Assembly (NCBI GenBank): GCA_031265845.1
Contig: JAISCC010000105.1
Location: forward strand, 1 to 64,000
DNA length: 64,000 nt
Direction of reading: 5' to 3'
Source: Treponema sp.
GTDB taxonomy: Bacteria > Spirochaetota > Spirochaetia > Treponematales > Breznakiellaceae
In this document: positions 52,259 to 64,000 of the stretch, piece by piece
Numbering within the stretch: position 1 is the stretch's first letter
Layout of the letters: each line of letters opens with the position of its first letter
Program-made: the position numbers and the translations under genes
The notes under the pieces: generated by a model
What the model saw: only the letters and a program-made list of their open reading frames with translations
Databases searched by the model: none
What the model was told of the DNA's origin: nothing

Positions 52259-54505
52259 ATGAAAAAAGCCCTTTATCTTTCGGTGGCGACGGCTTTGCTG
52301 TTCGCCGTGATTCTTGCCGGCTGCCAGGATGGACTTCAGGAAACCTTGAACGAGCAGATACGAACGTATCCCGCTCTTCCCGCGCCGAAAAACCTGAAGA
52401 CGACTGTCAGCCCCGGCGCCATTGTGATTGGCTGGGACGCGGTGAAAGACGCCGCTAGCTATGAGGTGTACCGCAGGGACACCGTAACGCAACAGTCGAG
52501 ACAGATTGCAAGCCTTACCGTAGCCCAGACCTCCTATATAGACAAAGTGGGTTACGACAACTACCTTGCTGACGGACGCAAGTACACCTACACGGTGGTT
52601 GCCCTTGGCAAAACGGTTGGCAGCAATAACGTGATACTGAACGGAGAGGCGACCGTTGACGCGACCGCGCAGATTCCCCCCCGGGGTAGCGACGAGGTTA
52701 TTACAGCCGAAGCTATAAAAGAGCTTGCCAGCAGGGTTATAGTAAATACCAATGGGCAAGACACATTAGAAGTGACATGGATCGGCGACCCTCTTCTGAT
52801 ATACTCCGCTCTTTACACCTACGGCAATGGAACAGTCCCGTTAAGGTATAATCTCTGGAATGATGGGAACGGTGGTGGCAATATTCTAGGAAGCGTCTAC
52901 AAACGGCATGCAATCCCCCTCGTTGGCGGCGCGACTACCGTAGAAATAACCGCGAAGTGGGAGGATAATGATAGAGAGTATTATAAGAACGTGGTGGAGA
53001 CAGAGACGTTTGAGGCGGCCGCCACGCTGCTTGCGAACGTTAAGAATTTCGATGTAACTGCCAAGGAGACCGGAATCTATACTATCACATGGGAAGCCGT
53101 AGAGGGAGCTGGATCTGGACTTGCGGGCTATGACATTTGGAAAGCCGAATTGATCGGCAACATATTAGACGATGGTAGCTATACTGACGGTGACGTGGGT
53201 TATGAAGCGGACTGGCCGTCGGCAACGCTTGGCGAATGGGAGCCGGTCATCGGGACTCTCTCCAGGGACGGGAACAAATACACGCTTATTGAGACCCGCG
53301 AAGACGTAGACACATCCAAAAAGTACTTCTACGGCATTGTCGCCAAGAACAGCGACAGTGGCGTGAAATCAGGACTGTCCACCAAGATAGTGAATGCCAT
53401 TGTCGTCCCGGCAATCGCCACAACGTTTGTGAACGGCGACATTGTTGAGATCAAAGGCGCGAACGGGAAGCCGCAGCTTATAATTTCGGTGGATGTTGTG
53501 GCAGGCGAGACCGTCACCAAACTGGAAAGGGCGGAAGCCGTGTTTGCGAGTGCTGCTGCAGCTGAGCCGCAGTCTGTCGGCGGCTACGCCGAGCTACCGG
53601 TGGCGACCCGCACCAATATTGGCGCATACTCCACATGGATTGACACGCAGACTGCTATACGCGCCTCATACGCCTACAGACTGACCATAACTAAAGACGG
53701 CGGCTATACAAAAGAGATCGTCGCGTACAAGAAGGACGGATCGTATACGCCCTTCATTGATAAGGTTACCGTATCTGTGGCGCCCGCTTTGGCAAAGGTG
53801 TACAGCCTCAAGATTTCGCTTGACAGTACTCTCGCCTATACAGGCGACTTGACGATGGTGAACGTCTATCAGGCGGAAGTGAATTCGACGGGAGCAACGA
53901 TTCTGGAGAGCGCATGGACACCGGTTACTATTCCAGCGGCGCAAAGTACTTATGAGAAGCTCTCTACCGTCGGCTTTATACAGTCCGGACTGACGGCTGG
54001 CAAGTACTATGCATATCGCGTGGTACTGACTTCAAAGGATGGTGAAAATCCCGAGAAAACGGTTTCCAACCCCGCCTCAAGCGACGGAATACAGCCTTCA
54101 GTGGCTTCTCCCAGTAGTACCGGATGGGCGAAGGCTGTGGGGACTGTCCGGTCCGGGATCGCACTGTCCGGATCCGCTGACGACGACCCTCCTGAGCTCA
54201 CGAAACTTGAAAAAGCGAAGGTGTTTGTGGTGGATGATACCTATAAGAAAGTAACTGGTGCGGCGTATGAGACAATTATTGACAAAGCCGGAAGCGTCGA
54301 CATGGCCAATCCCGACATTGCGGCATATTCTTACTTTATCCTTTTCTCAAACACTGACTTGTCAGCCCTGAAGGACACCGGCGCCAATCCGAAGCTGAAG
54401 ACTTATTATTTGGTGGCAGAGAACAATACCGGTGTATACGCCGACTCCGACTTCTCGACATTCACTGTAGACACAGATGGGAAGGTGGAATGGTTGGCGC
54501 CATAA
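52259..54505 (+). CDS. Surface lipoprotein with fibronectin type III-like domains
   Basis: Lipobox VILAGCQDG; FN3-like PAPKNLKTTVSPGAIVIGWDAVKDAASYEVYRRD...KYTYTVVAL and further copies; SD AAGGAGAGG. Confidence 0.82.
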   Translation: MKKALYLSVATALLFAVILAGCQDGLQETLNEQIRTYPALPAPKNLKTTVSPGAIVIGWDAVKDAASYEVYRRDTVTQQSRQIASLTVAQTSYIDKVGYDNYLADGRKYTYTVVALGKTVGSNNVILNGEATVDATAQIPPRGSDEVITAEAIKELASRVIVNTNGQDTLEVTWIGDPLLIYSALYTYGNGTVPLRYNLWNDGNGGGNILGSVYKRHAIPLVGGATTVEITAKWEDNDREYYKNVVETETFEAAATLLANVKNFDVTAKETGIYTITWEAVEGAGSGLAGYDIWKAELIGNILDDGSYTDGDVGYEADWPSATLGEWEPVIGTLSRDGNKYTLIETREDVDTSKKYFYGIVAKNSDSGVKSGLSTKIVNAIVVPAIATTFVNGDIVEIKGANGKPQLIISVDVVAGETVTKLERAEAVFASAAAAEPQSVGGYAELPVATRTNIGAYSTWIDTQTAIRASYAYRLTITKDGGYTKEIVAYKKDGSYTPFIDKVTVSVAPALAKVYSLKISLDSTLAYTGDLTMVNVYQAEVNSTGATILESAWTPVTIPAAQSTYEKLSTVGFIQSGLTAGKYYAYRVVLTSKDGENPEKTVSNPASSDGIQPSVASPSSTGWAKAVGTVRSGIALSGSADDDPPELTKLEKAKVFVVDDTYKKVTGAAYETIIDKAGSVDMANPDIAAYSYFILFSNTDLSALKDTGANPKLKTYYLVAENNTGVYADSDFSTFTVDTDGKVEWLAP

Positions 54506-54614
54506 CGGCGCACGGCGGGAGACGCGCATGAACGCTTGCGAAGCCTCCTATAGTAAAAGAACATAAAACCATGTAAAAATCAAGAGCGGCTTTGCAAACT
54601 GGCAAGCCCGCTTG

Positions 54615-54648
54615 GCGGATCGTCCACAAGGCGATCCGCTTTTTTTTT
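54615..54648 (+). terminator. Rho-independent terminator
   Basis: GCGGATCG-TCCACAAGG-CGATCCGC followed by about 9 T. Confidence 0.9.
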
Positions 54649-54682
54649 AGCCGGACGTATGCGCGCAACTGGCGGACATTTC

Positions 54683-54840
54683 AGGCCGGGACGCGGTTCG
54701 GCGCTAGCCGTGATATGGTGTCAGACACGATTCGGCGCCAGGCTGGGACGCGGGTCGATGTCAGCCGCAAGATGGCGTCAGACACGGTTCGATGCTGGGG
54801 CGCAGTTCGGTGTCAGAGGCATATAGTGTCAGACACGATG
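54683..54840 (+). repeat. Degenerate tandem repeat (51-57 bp period) each carrying a GTGTCAGACAC-type palindrome
   Basis: GTGTCAGACACG at 54716 and 54824, GCGTCAGACACG at 54773, with GGGACGCGG(T/G)TCG in the first two units. Confidence 0.8.
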
Positions 54841-55097
54841 CTGTGCGGGGCGAGTTTTGCAGCCGGGCCTACAGCGGCATGACACAGTGGAAGACAATCC
54901 TCTTTTATTCATATAAACACCCTCCGACAATGAATTTCCGCGCTATGATTGTCCGCCCTTTATGTAGCCGGCGAGTGATATGTCCGAACATCGAGCGATC
55001 TTCGATCCCGACCGGGCTTCCGGTCTAATCCTCTCATAGGGCGAAGAGGAGATACTAATGATAATGGGGATTCTGTCGACTTGAGGGAGGGTGGAGG

Positions 55098-58311
<3,214 letters not shown>

Positions 58312-58322
<11 letters not shown>

Positions 58323-58956
58323 TATCTTAATTGTTGGATCGGGAGGACACGCTCGAAGCGTGAGTGATATTATATTGCAAGAAAAATTATTTGCGATTGC
58401 AGGATGTATTGATAATTTGTATGAGAAATGTACCAACATCAAGTTTATGGAAGATATATCTATAATCGGAAATGATGGAATGCTGTCAGGTTTTTATAAG
58501 CGGGGATTAAAAAATGTTTTTATTGCCATAGGAGAAAATAAGCTACGAACGAAGCTTTATAATATTGTTTCAGAAATAGGGTTTACAATTGTAAATATAA
58601 TAAGCAACACTTCATCTGTTTCACAAAGGGCGCATATCGGCAATGGTGTTTGTATAATGCGTGGAGCTGTTGTTAATATAAATACTGTAATTGGGAATAA
58701 TTGTATTATAAATACTAATTGCAGTTTGGATCATGATTGTTACGTAGGGAACAATTGCCATATAGCGCCGGGTGTAACAATGTCAGGAGGCGTGCATATT
58801 GGTGACGGTGTTCAGTTGGGAACCGGAACAAGTGTTATTGATGGAGTTAAAATAGGTGAAAATTCTTTTATTGGCGCAGGATCTGTGATAATAAATGATA
58901 TTCCTTCTGGAGTAATGGCTTATGGCGTTCCTGCACGTATTATTAGAACAATATGA
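58312..58956 (+). CDS. NeuD/PglD-type sugar acyltransferase (left-handed beta-helix)
   Basis: ILIVGSGGHARSVSDII; hexapeptide repeats IGNGVCIMRGAVVNINTVIGNNCIINTNCSLDHDC. Confidence 0.88.
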
Positions 58957-59163
58957 AGCGAATGACGTTAGACAATTTTTCAGTATAGAAGAAAATATCG
59001 CTTTATCTATAGTTTCTTAAAATACGATATTTTGGAGACACATGCTTTAGATGTAAAGAGAAAAATTGGCGCTAGACTTGTTTTACAAATCTAGTTTTTA
59101 TTATAACAAAATGCTGTGAGAATATTTATTGCTCGGTAGTTTATACTAAAAGAGGAAATTGAT

Positions 59164-60270
59164 ATGTCTAAATTTTACCCGGTGGCGGTACCGGCTTTTT
59201 TGGGGAATGAAAAAAAATATGTAAATAATTGTATTGATTCCTCATGGATTTCATCAAATGGTGAATATATTAATTTATTTGAGAGTGCGTTTGCTGAATT
59301 TAATGACATCAAATATGCTCTAACTTGTTGTAATGGAACGGTTGCATTGCATCTTGCTTTAATGGCTATGGGAGTACAGACGGGAGATGAGGTGATTGTT
59401 CCTTCGTTTACGTATATAGCTACAGCAAATGCGGTGAGATACTGCGGAGCCAAGCCTGTTTTTGCTGATTGTTTATCCGACACATGGAATTTGGATCCCG
59501 CTGATTTTGAGCGAAAAATCACGCCGCGCACAAAATGCGTAATTCCGGTGCATTTATACGGTAATCCATGCGATATGAGATCTATAGCGGACATTGCAAG
59601 AAAACATAACATCCTAATACTTGAAGATGCCGCTGAAAGTCATGGAGCGGCTTATGACGGTAAGAAAGTAGGAACTTTGAGTGATATAGGAGTATTCAGT
59701 TTTTTTGGTAATAAAATAATAACTACAGGAGAAGGAGGAATGATAGTCACTGATAATGATAATTATGCTGATCTAATGAAACGTTTAAAAGGACAAGGAA
59801 TGGATCCGAACCGTAGATATTGGTTTAATATGATAGGTTATAATTATCGCATGACGAATATAGAAGCCGCTATAGGATTGGCTCAACTTGAAAATATAGA
59901 TGAACATATACAAAAAAGAAGAAATGTTGCGGAGATTTATATTCATGAACTTGAACAATATCAGGATTATATAACGTTTCAGAAAACAACTAGAAATGCG
60001 GAAAACGTTTGGTGGATGTTTTCTCTATTGCTTAATAAACCATTTAAGCTCTCAAGGGATGAGCTTATGTTGAGATTACACGAAGATAATATTGAAACAA
60101 GACCGTTGTTTTATCCTATGCATGTTATGCCGCCCTACGAAGATAAAACCGCTCAATGTCCTGTAAGTGAAGATATAGCGTCACGCGGCGTCAATTTGCC
60201 TACGCATGGCATGCTCTCGAAAGACGATATAAAATATATCTGTAGGAAATTGATAAAATATATCAAATAA
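59164..60270 (+). CDS. DegT/DnrJ/EryC1/StrS aminotransferase, GDP-perosamine synthase-like
   Basis: CCNGTVALHLALMAMG, GDEVIVPSFTYIATANAV, EDAAESHGAAYDGKKVGTLSDIGVFSFFGNKIITTGEGGMIVT. Confidence 0.9.
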   Translation: MSKFYPVAVPAFLGNEKKYVNNCIDSSWISSNGEYINLFESAFAEFNDIKYALTCCNGTVALHLALMAMGVQTGDEVIVPSFTYIATANAVRYCGAKPVFADCLSDTWNLDPADFERKITPRTKCVIPVHLYGNPCDMRSIADIARKHNILILEDAAESHGAAYDGKKVGTLSDIGVFSFFGNKIITTGEGGMIVTDNDNYADLMKRLKGQGMDPNRRYWFNMIGYNYRMTNIEAAIGLAQLENIDEHIQKRRNVAEIYIHELEQYQDYITFQKTTRNAENVWWMFSLLLNKPFKLSRDELMLRLHEDNIETRPLFYPMHVMPPYEDKTAQCPVSEDIASRGVNLPTHGMLSKDDIKYICRKLIKYIK

Positions 60271-60426
60271 TGAGCTTTTTTCAAAACTCGATTGGTTTTG
60301 AAAAAGGCTTTGGAAAGAGTATTCAGAATATCATTTTTCCACTTGAATATAAGGCGGATTTTTCAGAATTTGACATTCTGAAATTTGATTTTGAATAATT
60401 CTAAAAATAAAACTGAGTAAGATAAG

Positions 60427-61224
60427 ATGTTGGTAGATATTAAAGAGTATTTCAGGTATGTATACGAAATAAGATATTTTTGGGCGTATTTAGCGCGTTG
60501 CGATTTGCTTGCTCGCAACCGTAGATCAAAGTTGGGCATGCTATGGATCATAATGAGCCCGCTGATGCTGACCGTAATAATGGCTGTAGTATTGGGAACC
60601 GCTTTTCGCATACCAATTATTGAATACGCTCCGTATATTTTCATTGGTATGGTGATTTGGGAGTTAATTGTCAGCTCAGTAGTTTCAGGAGGCGGCTCTT
60701 TCGTGAGCGCAACGCCTTATATGAAGCAATTTAATCATAGAGTTACTATTTATACATTAAAAACAGCTTTGGTAAATACAATAAATTTTCTTATTGGCTG
60801 TATCGGGGTGTTTTTATGGATTGCCGTTACGATGCCGGCAAACTTATTTATAGGCTTTTTGACATTACCCATGACAACTTTTTTATTTTTTATCATGTCT
60901 TGGGCGTTGACGACGATAGCATCGTTTGTCAATGTTAAATATCGAGACTATCAACAAATGATGTCTTTGTTTATGCAGGCTTTATGGTATATTTCTCCTG
61001 TATTCTTTCAAGAATCGCTGTTTCAATCTAATAAATTGTTATTGTTATTGTTTCGTTTAAATCCTATTACTCATATTTTGTATCTTCTGCGAAAACCCTT
61101 GTTGAATGGAAGATTGCCATCAGTTGTTGATTATTTATTTTCCATCGGTTTTATATTGTTCTTTGGAATGCTGGCTATAATTATCAACAAGAAATATGAA
61201 AAGAAAGTCATATTCTATTTATAA
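60427..61224 (+). CDS. ABC-2 type polysaccharide export permease (Wzm-like)
   Basis: ARCDLLARNRRSKLGMLWIIMSPLMLTVIMAVVLG; FVNVKYRDYQQMMSLFMQALWYISPVFF. Confidence 0.9.
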   Translation: MLVDIKEYFRYVYEIRYFWAYLARCDLLARNRRSKLGMLWIIMSPLMLTVIMAVVLGTAFRIPIIEYAPYIFIGMVIWELIVSSVVSGGGSFVSATPYMKQFNHRVTIYTLKTALVNTINFLIGCIGVFLWIAVTMPANLFIGFLTLPMTTFLFFIMSWALTTIASFVNVKYRDYQQMMSLFMQALWYISPVFFQESLFQSNKLLLLLFRLNPITHILYLLRKPLLNGRLPSVVDYLFSIGFILFFGMLAIIINKKYEKKVIFYL

Positions 61225-61236
61225 GGAACGTCTGTT

Positions 61237-62001
61237 TTGAGAAACGAGAAGCATTTTTTTATAAGAATGCGCAATGTTGATCTAAAGTACCCTTCTACGG
61301 TTTATAATAATACTACTCTTAAACAAGAAATATTTGGGCTTATATCTAGAAAAAATAAGATTAGACGGCTTGATGATGTAGTGGCATTGCATGATTTTAG
61401 CATTGAAATAAATGAAGGCGATAGAGTCGGTGTTATTGGATATAATGGAGCGGGAAAAAGCACTTTGCTTAAAGCGATGGCCGGACTTTATCCGATTTCC
61501 AGCGGCAATATTGAAACGTCAGGAGATATACGTTCTTTACTTGAATTGACATTAGGCTTTGATATGTTTTCTACAGGCAGGGAGAATATAATGTATCGGG
61601 GGTTAATGCTTGGTTTCACGCCACAGCAAATATATGAAAGGGAAGATGAAATAATAGACTTCGCTGGATTAGGAGAGTTTATTGATTATCCGATAACATC
61701 ATATTCATCGGGTATGATGGTAAGACTGGCATTTGCTATATCGACATCAATTGAAGGAGAGATTTTATTGGTTGACGAGGTATTAAGCGCGGGAGACGCT
61801 GTATTTCAAACTAAAGCGAGAGAACGTATGATGAATACTATTGACAAGGCGAAACTTCTTGTTTTAGTGTTGCATGATATGCATGCAATTCAAGAGATAT
61901 GCAACAGAGTCATTTTATTGAATCACGGAAAGATAATTGCTGACGGCGAACCTCAAGAAGTGATTAAATTTTATTTGGAACATGCGGATAATAGTCTGTA
62001 G
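61237..62001 (+). CDS. ABC transporter ATP-binding protein (Wzt-like, no C-terminal extension; TTG start)
   Basis: GVIGYNGAGKSTLLKAMAGLYP; YSSGMMVRLAFAISTSIEGEILLVDEVLSAGDAVF. Confidence 0.92.
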   Translation: MRNEKHFFIRMRNVDLKYPSTVYNNTTLKQEIFGLISRKNKIRRLDDVVALHDFSIEINEGDRVGVIGYNGAGKSTLLKAMAGLYPISSGNIETSGDIRSLLELTLGFDMFSTGRENIMYRGLMLGFTPQQIYEREDEIIDFAGLGEFIDYPITSYSSGMMVRLAFAISTSIEGEILLVDEVLSAGDAVFQTKARERMMNTIDKAKLLVLVLHDMHAIQEICNRVILLNHGKIIADGEPQEVIKFYLEHADNSL

Positions 62002-62015
62002 ATTAGAGGGATGTT

Positions 62016-62597
62016 ATGAAAATAGAACCAAAATTTAAGATTTTATCGCTTATTATATTTATGTTTTTTTTATTCAACATGAATAAAATATCAGCTGAAG
62101 ATGTTATGAATGCTGTTGAAATTCAAGTTATTAATAAAGACAAGATTAATTCTCAAAAATTTAATGTCATAGTAAAGGTTCATTTTTATGATGTATCGCT
62201 TTATAATGAAGAAGTTTATTTGTCATACCATATTTATGATCTATCGGGAAATGTTGTTAAATTTGAAAATGAGAGATATCATATGACGCTTGATGATAAT
62301 AATGATTTCATACAAAATATAGTTGTTGATAATATAGATGATTCATGTATAGTAAAATTTGATATTGTTGATCAAAAGAATATATTTTGGTTCTTGGGCA
62401 ATGAGAATATTGAGAAAGAATTTGCGGAGATTAAACAAGAAAGAAATATGTTAACGACGGCGCTGAATAATATATTATATTCTATAAAAGAAGATATATT
62501 CTTGTTTCTTGTAAATTTGCTGTTTTTCATAATGACGATAATTATACTTCTTTCTATTAAGAAAGAGTTGTCGGCATTTAAAAGAAATGGCAAATAG
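62016..62597 (+). CDS. Membrane protein with a Wzt-C-terminal-like beta-sandwich region between two hydrophobic segments
   Basis: VYLSYHIYDLSGNVVKFENERYHMTL...IVKFDIVDQKNIFWFLGNE; N-terminal and C-terminal hydrophobic segments. Confidence 0.6.
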   Translation: MKIEPKFKILSLIIFMFFLFNMNKISAEDVMNAVEIQVINKDKINSQKFNVIVKVHFYDVSLYNEEVYLSYHIYDLSGNVVKFENERYHMTLDDNNDFIQNIVVDNIDDSCIVKFDIVDQKNIFWFLGNENIEKEFAEIKQERNMLTTALNNILYSIKEDIFLFLVNLLFFIMTIIILLSIKKELSAFKRNGK

Positions 62598-62607
62598 ATT
62601 GGCATGA

Positions 62608-64000
62608 TGAGAGGCTGGAGGCGTAATCTTGCAGAAAATAAGCTTTAAATATATTTATGGCGTCTTGTCAAAAAAGACAAAATATGCCGCAAGCATGTAC
62701 GACCAAAACTTTATCCTTTTTAAAAAGAAAGACAATCTCTTTGTAAGATTGGCATTCAGATACAAAAAGTTTATAGTGCGTGTTCCTATTTTAAATAAAT
62801 ACGCTTTGAGTTGTAAGGAGAAATATGTTGAAAATAATAAAACCGAATATTATTTAAATATTGAGCCTTATTTGGCGCAGAATAACGTTGAATTTATTTA
62901 CACAATCTATAGACTTATGTTAAATAGAGATCCGGATGAATTGGGATTTAATTTTTATACCCATCTTATACAAGACAGCGGAGACAAGTGTGTAGTAATA
63001 TATTCAATTTCAAAATCACAAGAATTTGGAAGCCGTTTTAAAATATTTAATATTGATAAGTATAAAAAGGCTTGTATGAAATATAGAATTTTAATAATTG
63101 GAAAATATATACCGTTTGTGAGAAGTTATATATATAATAAATTATCGCATAAAGCGATAATAGATTTGAGAGAATTCGTTATTTCAAAAACTTCACGTAT
63201 GGAATATGAAACATCTATCTATATAAATCAATTACGAGAACGGCTGAATACGCAAAATATTGAATTACAAACAAGTATCAATAGGCTTGAGCGGCGCGTG
63301 GAGGCGGAGTCGGGCGAGCTGCGGGAGAGCGTGTCTGGCTTGGAGCGGCGCGTGGAGGCGGAGTCGGGCGAGCTGCGGGAGAGCGTAGATTATGCTCATA
63401 TTAGAATAGATGACGTAGTCTACAGAATGGGCCCTTACATTGAAAATCAATGGCAGGAGTTGCCCGATATGCTTGAATCAAATGGCATTCTTGATATTCC
63501 TTCATATCTTAAAAAGTCGATGGAGGACGTTAATGATGTTCTTTTTGAGAATATTTCAAAATACGACAAATTTTATTTATTGCTTGCCAATTTAAGCAGA
63601 GGATCAAAAGAAAATTTACATAAATTCTGGGAGAACTATTTATATGATATCAAAAAGAGCTGTGAAGAGTGCGGGCATTTGCCTGTGGTTGATATCGGTT
63701 GTGGAAAAGGAGATTTCTTAGAATTTCTAAGAGATAATGGCATTAAAGGAGAAGGAGTTGATATAAATAAAGCAAGCGCTGAAATTGCCATTCATAAAGG
63801 GCTTGATGTAAGCGTAGCGGATGCTTTTGACTATATCAAGGCGCTTGGTGATAATTCAACAAGCGTAATCTCGTTGTTAGAAGTTGCGGAACATATATCG
63901 TTTGAATATTTTTTCAAATTATGCGATGAAATCTCAAAAAAAATAGCAAATAACGGCTGTTTTGTGATGGATACAATTAATCCATGGTGTTATTATAAAC
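62608..64000 (+). CDS. DUF4214-like + coiled coil + SAM-dependent methyltransferase; runs off the window and is absent from the ORF track
   Basis: FIYTIYRLMLNRDPDELGFNFYTHLIQ (DUF4214-like); ERRVEAESGELRESV repeats; VVDIGCGKGDFLEFLRDNGIKGEGVDIN SAM-binding motif; exact start uncertain (in-frame ATG at 62608). Confidence 0.85.
63286..63393 (+). repeat. Two tandem GC-rich 54-bp units encoding LERRVEAESGELRESVSG
   Basis: CTT/TTGGAGCGGCGCGTGGAGGCGGAGTCGGGCGAGCTGCGGGAGAGCGT... repeated at 63286 and 63340 with near-identity. Confidence 0.95.

Noticed and set aside
54592-54882. 96-aa ORF in the 54.6-54.9 kb repeat region
   Set aside because: Spans a terminator and degenerate palindromic repeats; translation is simple repeat sequence with no SD

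Overview
The window reads as a spirochete (Treponema-like) chromosome segment; this is an inference from the archaeal-type PheS and overall gene content. Conserved blocks: rpmG-tRNA-Trp-secE-nusG-rplKAJL-rpoBC, infC-rpmI-rplT-zapB/zapA-like, six tRNAs (His, Thr, Trp, Arg, Glu, Leu), aroA, ackA and thyX. There is a complete PTS polyol/hexitol operon (EIICB, HPr, PRD regulator, EIIA, FruK-like kinase, Zn-dehydrogenase, EI). At the right end is a glycan biosynthesis and ABC-export locus (glycosyltransferase, gmd, epimerase/reductase, NeuD-like acyltransferase, perosamine-synthase-like aminotransferase, Wzm/Wzt). Its last gene is a window-truncated DUF4214-like/coiled-coil/methyltransferase that is absent from the ORF track. 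Decayed accessory material lies at about 9.9-11.6 kb and 32.3-34.3 kb. Main candidates for something new: (1) a 15-C tract in a leader ORF where one of the three reading frames runs without a stop to an ATGA overlap with the start codon of an FN3-type lipoprotein, and a 9-nt anti-SD lies inside that frame, suggesting a phase-variable translational-coupling switch; (2) a second 15-C tract read in frame inside the PTS regulator gene; (3) a GC-rich 54-bp tandem repeat forming the coiled coil of an AT-rich methyltransferase next to Wzm/Wzt, a possible repeat-variable glycan chain-length ruler. All functional assignments come from reading motifs by eye; no database searches were run.
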